Source of the DNA: Didymodactylos carnosus
Taxonomy: Eukaryota; Rotifera; Eurotatoria; Philodinida; Philodinidae
Length of the DNA: 25,912 bases
NCBI GenBank assembly: GCA_905250885.1
Contig: CAJNOQ010002150.1
Coordinates: forward strand, 1 to 25,912
Direction of reading: 5' to 3'
Made by a program: the position numbers and the translations under genes. The notes under the pieces were generated by a model. The model was given only the letters and a program-made list of their open reading frames with translations, made no database searches and had not been told where the DNA came from. Positions 19,543 through 25,912 of this stretch are shown piece after piece; positions within the stretch are counted from its first letter, which is position 1, and every line of letters starts with the position of its first letter.

Positions 19543-21958
19543 CTGTCGAACATAATGCATCGCCTCGAAGAATGCTATTACAGCGAGACAGAGTAAAAAT
19601 GCCACAATCATATGACCGACTTTGATTGTCTCATAGATCCGTCGACCAATACGTAATATTCGATTAGCAACACGAAGTCTTCTAAGTGTTGACTTATTTA
19701 ATGTGATTGTCTGATCAATCCAAAACATAGGTATAACTCGCTTTACTCCTCTTGAATCTGTTTCTCTAGCAAAATAAAATTCAGGTGCACTATGGATATA
19801 TATTATTGTAAAGACTAAATATTTTTATTTACTTCGCATTTCCATATCGATCCACTTTTATTCGATCAATATATGTATTAGTATTCAATTGAATACGAAG
19901 TTGAGCTTTTATTGGCGTGCCAGTAATTGGCTCAAAATAAATTGTTGATTCATGTTTATCTTTGTCTGGTGAAAAATTAACATTCCAATTTATTACCGAT
20001 GAATTGTGAGTAGTGTATGTGTGCGGTTTGGATAAATAGAAAACATCGTTCAACACATCTGTAAACGTAAACAGTATTAATTTTTAACTTGATAAAAAAG
20101 ACTGAACGTCTGAACTTTACCTGAGAAACACTTTGATATATCCAAATATACTGATTCTTCACACGTCTCGTTCATATGTGAACATGTTTCATAATCAACT
20201 AAACGTAAAACGTATTCATGAACAGCATCAAAACCAAACATAGGAATCGTCTGACTATATCGCAATTGAACAGGTCTAAAAGATTAAAAAAACAAAAACG
20301 AAACTCATAGCAATTAAATAATGCTCTAAACCAACTACTCACCGACAAAAATCTGCTTGAAAAACATTAATTGCTGCCAATCTGGTTGGATTACTTAACG
20401 GTGGAAAAGTTAAGGAATCTGAATGTAAAATCGATAATAAAGGGTAGGTATGTATAGATGATAGAGAAAAAATGACGCACCGTAAACGGCAAAATCATAT
20501 TTATCAGAATTTGTTGTAAAGGATGAACTAAATAAAAAAAAATGTGTATCGCTCTCAATATTCAGATGATTCTCAGCGTCTTATGCAGTCCTTGCAGTTA
20601 TTTGTTCAGTAAGATACGTCATTCAGAAGAGTGGTTCTGCAGCGCACCAGTACTACATCGGTAAAACTATGATTATCTGACCATCTCTCTCTCTTTCGAC
20701 AAAGGGCTCATGTATATCAAATTCTCAATTGTCAAAAATCTTTAGTAGAAGATGGAGCGTAAACAATTCGTACTTTGAGATATAGCTTACTATTCGGTTT
20801 TATAATCAAGCATACGTCCTTTGTCAACTGAGTCGTTAAAACCAGTTCGTATTGTATAATTATACCCACGACTGGTATTATACTGAAAAATAAATAAATC
20901 ATACACAAGTAGTTGCTTTTGCGCTGTTGAGCCATTCTTACACGATAGATATAACCATATTTTTCTGTATTTGGACCCATCATGTTCGATCGTATAAGAG
21001 AAAATGTTGCTGAATTGAATCCTTCAATTAGATCAACAGCATGTGTATAATTAAACACATTAAGACCAGAACCAGCAAAGAAATTTTGGTCAGGTTTTCG
21101 ATCAAACCGTGTTCGAAATAACTAAGTAGCAGAAAGAGGAAACAAAGGAAATGAGTAAATGGTTAATGCTGTTGTTGTTGTTCTTACCACTCGAGGAATA
21201 TTAACGAATGCTCCTTCTCCCTCCAACAATGTTTTATCAAATATGCCAAGACGTTCAAAGAAACGCTCAACAGTATAGGTCACTTCAGTATTGTCATTGA
21301 ACCATTCAATATCATTCTTTCTGATCAATAGTCTAAACGAGACATATTGTAGATTAAAAAAGAATGTGTAAGTAAAAATAAACAGTACATACTTGTACAT
21401 AAATGGATCAGTTTCCTGTATTTCAATGGGACTATTCGGACTTGACATTACAGTCATATAATTTGTTACATTGAATAATCGGTATGCACGTGTTGTTGTT
21501 ACCGGTGAATCTATCCAGGTTTTGTAACCAGCAGATTGCGGATAAAGTTGAACTTTCTAAAAATGCAAATGAAAGCAATGATTGTTCAATAAGCTTGAAC
21601 TCAGTCCATTAGACAGAGAAGTCTTTGCACAAAATTTTGATGCTCTACCTTTAAAACTATATTATGTATCCAGTTGGCTGCTTTTGGCCATTGAGTAATG
21701 AGTATTAATGCTGGTGTAAATATAAGTGATAAAATAACTAACGAAAACATAAATCGTCCAGGCATGGTCCAACATGATCGACAAAAACCTTTTTTAGAAT
21801 GTTTCGACTTTATTCGTAAAGTGGGGATTCTAGAAAAGTGCAAATGGAGACTTATTAACTAATTGAGAAAAGTAAACAAATTCACCATACAAGATTTCAT
21901 TTTTATCTGACGGTCTATTCGAATCATCGATTTGGAGACTATCTTTTTGTGTCGTCAT
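19543..21958 (-). CDS. CD36-family (class B) scavenger receptor, eleven exons; 3' end unresolved
   Basis: Exons, 5' to 3': 21958-21891, 21829-21649, 21556-21393, 21332-21188, 21121-20942, 20882-20791, 20527-20481, 20418-20343, 20275-20121, 20058-19833, 19765-19543; all joins are GT..AG and in frame, giving 519 codons. Known members bind lipids and lipoproteins at the cell surface or in lysosomes. Seen: cytoplasmic N-terminus, TM1 49-68, large ectodomain, TM2 about 495-511. Family motifs are KTWIDSP and YRLFNVTN, YTIRTG, TFPPL, ADFCRP, LSKPH 378-382, YFEPITGTP 410-418, RIQLN and VIPMFWID. The ectodomain has four cysteines (317, 349, 356, 367) instead of the usual six. Introns are 59-92 nt except intron 6 (263 nt). 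The gene continues past 19543 (GTGAGT donor after MHYVRQ); an acceptor at about 19477 would open a 98-codon tail ending at 19181, and another near 18945 a very short one. TATAG just before ATG could be a 5' splice acceptor. Confidence 0.92.
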
Positions 21959-21983
21959 CTATAAGATATTAACATGTACATTA

Positions 21984-22289
21984 TTAAAAAAGGATGGTAA
22001 TGGAAACTACATTGCCAAAGATTGTACTTATATTGAAAGAACAACTTTTCCTTAATCTATGCCTCGAAATATTTTCACATATCAGAATTTTGCTAAGTAA
22101 AAAAATAAAAACTGCGGTAAACGAGTATGGTGGACTGTTTGCCACTTTGTTCTCCTCGATAAGGCGATGATACAAGATGGCTGTATTAATAACAGATCCA
22201 ACGGTATCATAATCATTAATGGGCGTGAAAACACTCATGGTATTACTTGTAAAAACATCGCCTAATCGATGATAAGTGCAATCAGCCAA
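21984..22289 (-). pseudogene. Possible exon or gene fragment, unknown family
   Basis: The minus frame's first half reads protein-like (DVFTSNTMSVFTPINDYDTV, then NTAILYHRLIEENKVANSPP) and then degrades into AT-rich low-information sequence after about 22130. It lies directly upstream of the CD36 start on the same strand, but CD36 proteins have no such domain, so it is more likely a remnant or an exon of another gene. Not recognised. Confidence 0.22.
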
Positions 22290-23507
22290 AACGATAACTA
22301 ATTTTCAAATAAGCATAAATAAGCACTAAACGTAAAGAGGGTGATGAGAAAGAGTTCTACGGCTGATATTGAATATCGAAAAATGACCAAAAACTAAAAC
22401 AACTTTTAGCAGAAAAAACTGGATCGTCGCTGGTAGAGCATACGACCAAGTAGAATAAAATGCTATGATAAAGAATGCAAAAGAATTTAGCCTGTATTAG
22501 ATTCCTTCCATCTTCCATTTCTAAGGGATATTGTTTGTGTACAACTCACGCATTCACTATTTCTGATGTCTCTGTCCCTACATAGAAACAGACAGTTTGT
22601 AGTTACATTTTGTCGAAATTGCTTGACTTACAGAATTTTTCAATTCTTACTCATTCACCCATTCTTTCTTTTCTCTCGATAATAGCACTTTTTAATTTGT
22701 TCGATGATTGTATGTCAGGAAAAGGGTGTGTACTCTGGTAATTTCTTTTTTTCTTTTTTTCTTCATGATTTTTTCGGTCTCAATGGTAGCCTTTTTCTTA
22801 CAATATATTTCCCTTTTCAACAATATATTTAGTGAAATAGAATCAAAGTGCTTAAGCATACACGTACAATGCTTTTATATTAGTAACGAACTATTCCAAC
22901 GGGCCTTTTCCACAATGTGAAGTGAATGACAATTATGTAGGCTTTTGTTTGTCGATAGCGCACATTTCGTGAATGAATGAATCATATTGTGTCGACTAAT
23001 CGATGTCCACATGTTGTGCACGTGAACTACTCAATTCAACTATTTTCTCCTATTATCTATTACATTAGAACGAATTAGATATTACTAATCAATTTGTCAA
23101 CAGAATCAATACAATATGATGATACACAAATGTCTCTTTGTAACCAGTTTATAATTACGTCGATTGTTTTTATTTCAAGAATGAATGAATGAATTACCGC
23201 GTTGTCGTCAGAATCTATGCGAAAATGGGACAATATGTATACAAGACGAAGGGACATATAATTCAAAATCAATAGGTATTTGTCCTTCATATAAGTGATT
23301 CGGGCAACAAAATATGATCTCTTCTCTCATTGGCTTTTGACTACCTTACTTTACCTACCATAATTCATCTCTCTCATCGTTCGATGCACTATACCAAGGG
23401 GGAGAAAGCGTCTCCACAACCTGTCGAACTCCATGAACAAATGTTTGTTTATATGGTATCGAAGTTTGGATACTTACCTAAATTGTGTTGCATGCAAAAT
23501 CTAATGA
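22290..23507. other. Intergenic, no gene seen
   Basis: T-rich and AT-rich DNA. The frames at 22708-22920 (+) and 23075-23290 (-) have hydrophobic or random composition and no motif. ATGAATGAATGA-type short repeats occur near 22972 and 23180. Confidence 0.5.
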
Positions 23508-23819
23508 TCATACTGCTAGATTTTTTATCAAGATTATAAACTTATTGACATCTTCGTGCCCATTTCTCGTACTGTGACTTGTTTCTACAGAAAACATAAA
23601 TACAAACGAGCTGCGGATGATGGGAACAACTTCCCTTTCTAAACTTCGAGATACAATCATCACCACTTTTTCATTCTTGATATTCGTCATGTATTCGTCG
23701 TCATTGTCGAATGTGTTTAGAGAGTTGGTTGAGTCACGTAGCTTGACTTGTGTCTTCATGTTATTGTCTTTTGCAGCAGTGGTACAACGTGTCAATATAT
23801 AGAAAAAAGTCATTTTCAT
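23508..23819 (-). other. Weak exon candidate, unknown product
   Basis: The minus strand reads KDNNMKTQVKLRDSTNSLNT, then DDEYMTNIKNEKVVMIVSRS: hydrophilic, protein-like composition. The plus strand is also open (MMGTTSLSKLRDTIITTF...), so strand and reality are unsure. No start, splice partner or family can be assigned. Confidence 0.18.
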
Positions 23820-23915
23820 ACTTGAGTTTGACTCGCCACCAAATTAAATTGTATCTGATTGAGACTGTATACTCTAAAAAAAAGGTATAGTATGAAACTT
23901 CCCAAAAAAACTCGG

Positions 23916-24150
23916 TCTGCAAGAATCTTTGCAGAATCTGTAAAGATTCTGCAATCTGCAGTTTTTCTGCAATGCAGATGTGCCAAGATTTGGCCAAAGA
24001 TCTGATGCAGATCTGCAATAAAATCTTTAAAGTTTATTTGCAGTTTATCTGATGTTTGGTCAAATCTTGGCACATCTGCAATGCAGATCTGCTTCAAATC
24101 TGCAGAATCCCTTTGCAGAATCTGCAAAGTTACTGCAAAGATTTTTTCAG
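23916..24150. repeat. TGCAGA-rich fold-back repeat
   Basis: The left arm (about 23916-24003) and right arm (about 24055-24150) are inverted copies around a ~50-bp centre; the best shared core is CTGCAATGCAGAT next to GTGCCAAGATTTGG/CC. The hexamers TCTGCA and TGCAGA recur about fifteen times, so shorter hairpins can form inside each arm. The frames across it on both strands are products of the repeat. It may be a MITE relic or an amplified simple palindrome; no target duplication was found. Confidence 0.72.
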
Positions 24151-24321
24151 ATTTATGTTGCAGAAAAATCACCTGGGTTTTGACGTTCTGAGAAACTCTC
24201 TCATACCAATCAGGATTCACGACAAGGTAACGCTCGTTTTGCACTCGCTCTTTCCCTTGACTTTAGGAATTTCGCAGATCGCATGTGAACCACCTTCCAT
24301 GACTTTTAAATCAAAGACAAC

Positions 24322-24655
24322 GCTCACGCCTCCCCTCGGTCGACGTTCGCTATGAACTATCTGAAATATGTTGTGAATATTTCTCTGATTTGATGTGTAA
24401 GGTTCATAATCTAATAAAAATCTGAACAGTTTTCTCCAGACCCTCCAAAGATTCTCAGAGGTCTAAAATATTTCTGCATTCAAGAAAATGCTCACCCTCC
24501 ATTTGGTCGGAGTTCGCAGTCTGGATAGCTGAGAAATGTTGTGAATTTCTCTGATTCCACGGAAAAAGCGCACATTGTAGTATAAAGCCAAAGAGTTTTC
24601 TGGGCACCCTCTGAAGAACCAAGGGGGCCGGAAGTATTTCTAATCAATTCGCTAT
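24322..24655. repeat. Diverged tandem duplication, ~168-bp unit, two copies
   Basis: 24322-24489 and 24490-24655 align over their whole length. Shared blocks in order are GCTCAC-CC-TCC, GGTCG-GTTCGC, a GAAATATGTTGTGAAT / GAAATGTTGTGAAT block, TTTCTCTGATT, AGTTTTCT, ACCCTC and TATTTCT. Divergence is substantial (perhaps a third of positions plus small gaps), so the duplication is old. No frame is conserved between the copies, arguing against coding sequence. Confidence 0.68.
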
Positions 24656-24659
24656 AGTA

Positions 24660-25502
24660 GACTATCTACATTCTGTGACTTTTATTACCTGTAGATGACT
24701 TTTTGTGTTATCAACATAGGTGATATATTTTTACAGTATGCGAAGTCAGCTAATTTTTTTGATAATATTTTCTTTTACAATATTTTGACAATCCATATTC
24801 ATGCGCATTTTTATCAGAATATGATTTTTGCGCAAACAACAAGTTACGTGCATAATTGCCGTGCATAATTGGCTTTCCTTTGGCTACTGGCATTTTTTCG
24901 GTTGTTTTTGGTGCTAGGCAGTAGAAATAAATAAATACGAGGCAAATATACAAAAAGGAACTGTATGAAATCCATACATAGTACAAAGCCTCTGCGAAAC
25001 CTTTTTTGAAAGCAGAGGAAAAAGGTATCGTACGAAACCTTCTTCGTACGGAACCTAAAAAAGATTTAGAAATGGTTTCAATTCTCGAAACCTTTCTTAA
25101 GTTCCGTACGGCACCTTTTTTTATGGAGAGGAACCAAACAAAACGTATGAGCAAACTTTGGGATTACGAAACAACAGAATTTTTCTACTTAGAGCATATC
25201 ACAAACATTACGTTATTTAGCATAAATTTTTCGCTTATCTTTGATTGTTACAGCAACAGAACTAATAAGTTACACCAAATCTGAATGAGTGAACAAATGT
25301 TACTGCGCATATTAACTGTTTTTTTACAGATCACAAAGATTTTGTTTTTCATGTTAACGGTAGGATAAAAGGGATAAATGTTAGTTAGCAACCTCTAGTA
25401 GGTATGCACTAGTTCCAGTTTTTAACTGTAAGAACTGGATCAGTTGACTTTTCAAAAATAATTTTCTATCTAATTAAATCGACAGGCACATGAACAGGCA
25501 TA
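24660..25502. other. Intergenic with clustered short palindromes
   Basis: No supported gene: the 134-codon minus frame (25154-24750) crosses inverted repeats and lacks motifs. Two adjacent copies of CGTGCATAATTG lie at about 24849-24871, and the sequence CCGTGCATAATT also occurs in the terminal repeats of the transposon at 5956-6544. A TCCAGTT/AACTGGA hairpin is at about 25415-25440. Confidence 0.45.
24994..25122. repeat. CGTACG-centred inverted-repeat cluster
   Basis: Related words AAGGTATCGTACGAAACCTT, CTTCGTACGGAACCT and AGTTCCGTACGGCACCT, plus a GAAACCTTTTTT / AAAAAGGT flank, occur in alternating orientation within 130 bp. Each contains the palindrome CGTACG or a close match and can pair with its neighbours. 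Probably decayed terminal-repeat DNA of a small element; no duplication or coding region assigned. Confidence 0.6.
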
Positions 25503-25826
25503 TAGGGTGTCCGTAAAGTCCTTAGAGTTAGAAAATGTTCAATGTTTTCGTCATTCTTTACCCAAATGAGCTGATTTTTTTTCTGAGTATAGTAAGCGGA
25601 TAGAAGTGTCTATTCATCACGGAGATCTCCATGTGACTTTTTCCTCTGGGGGTATTTGAAAGACACGGTGTTTAAACAGCCACTTACTTCCATTCAAGAA
25701 CTTAAACAGAGAATCGAAGAAACTTGTGAATAGATACCAGAAGAAATGTTTCGCAAAGTATGTCGTTCTGTTCAACAGCGCCTTCATGTCTGTATGAATA
25801 ATGGAGGACAGTTTGTCTCAAACTAG
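25503..25826 (+). mobile_element. Internally deleted mariner-like transposon
   Basis: The left end TAGGGTGTCCGTAAAGTCC (25503 on, after TA) resembles the GGTGTCC-type terminal repeat of mariner-like elements that move with TA duplications. It is followed after about 100 bp by the last ~70 codons of a transposase, so most of the gene is missing. The matching right end was not found before the window ends at 25912; it may lie beyond or be lost. Confidence 0.6.
25617..25826 (+). pseudogene. Mariner-like transposase, C-terminal remnant
   Basis: The frame reads SRRSP then CDFFLWGYLKDTVF, QELKQRIEETCE-stop-IPEEMF and RLHVCMNNGGQF, ending at TAG 25824-25826. It matches the end of DDD/E mariner-type transposases: the PDLTPCDFFLWG block with the third catalytic Asp (here DLTP is deleted), the ELK-x-RI helix, and the C-terminal RL-x-C-x3-GG-x-F signature. 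One internal stop and loss of the N-terminal helix-turn-helix and first two catalytic Asp make it inactive. Confidence 0.82.
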
Positions 25827-25912
25827 GCTTACATATCAGTTACATTGCTGATTAAATAAATAAAAGAATATACTATAGCATCAGCCTTAACTATGAGAAA
25901 AAACCTCGTTGT
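25827..25912. other. Flank of the mariner remnant to window end
   Basis: AT-rich DNA with AAATAAATAAAAG at about 25855-25867, possibly the transposase's old poly(A) region. Nothing else seen. Confidence 0.4.

Noticed and set aside
19378-19728. First impression of a polycystin/TRP channel from the C-terminal hydrophobic exon
   Set aside because: Assembling the eleven exons gave a two-helix CD36 protein with LSKPH, FEPITGTP and MFWID motifs, not a channel.
1-25912. CRISPR arrays, bacterial operons, rRNA genes
   Set aside because: No regularly spaced direct repeats, no Shine-Dalgarno-led gene clusters and no rRNA-like conserved sequence; the genes contain spliceosomal introns.

Overview
The window looks like nuclear DNA of a small invertebrate, most probably a bdelloid rotifer. 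This rests on very AT-rich intergenic DNA, metazoan gene families (a peptide-type class A GPCR and a CD36-family scavenger receptor), many tiny introns of about 57-67 nt with GT..AG ends, and a scatter of short, decayed, diverse transposon pieces. The assignment is inference; no marker gene fixes the taxon.

Layout. 1-2220 is AT-rich DNA without a recognisable gene. 2221-3667 (+) is a two-exon gene for a cysteine-rich single-pass membrane protein that appears as two separate ORFs until a 64-nt intron is removed. 3668-8640 is gene-poor, with gene fragments, a 20-bp palindrome and a ~590-bp Mutator-like element (5956-6544) with long inverted repeats and a broken FLYWCH-like zinc finger. 8640-10130 is a dead LINE whose reverse-transcriptase core has been flipped in place. 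10130-13540 holds microsatellites, a 327-bp fold-back element and a striking 270-bp near-perfect palindrome with a TA target duplication (12041-12310).

13542-17236 (+) is a five-exon neuropeptide-type GPCR of 449 aa. Three introns are 57-62 nt; the third is 2,164 nt and holds at least three non-autonomous DNA transposons, one inserted into the terminal repeat of another. 19543-21958 (-) is an eleven-exon CD36-family gene (519 codons assembled, last exon unresolved). The GPCR and CD36 genes converge on a ~2 kb AT-rich gap. 22000-25912 has weak exon candidates, a TGCAGA-rich fold-back, a ~168-bp diverged tandem duplication, a CGTACG-rich palindrome cluster and a truncated mariner-like transposase.

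The three confident genes all encode membrane or cell-surface proteins (a tyrosine-rich-tailed receptor-like protein, a peptide GPCR and a lipid/scavenger receptor). Nothing in the sequence shows that they act together. All exon joins were worked out by hand from GT/AG signals, reading phase and family motifs.
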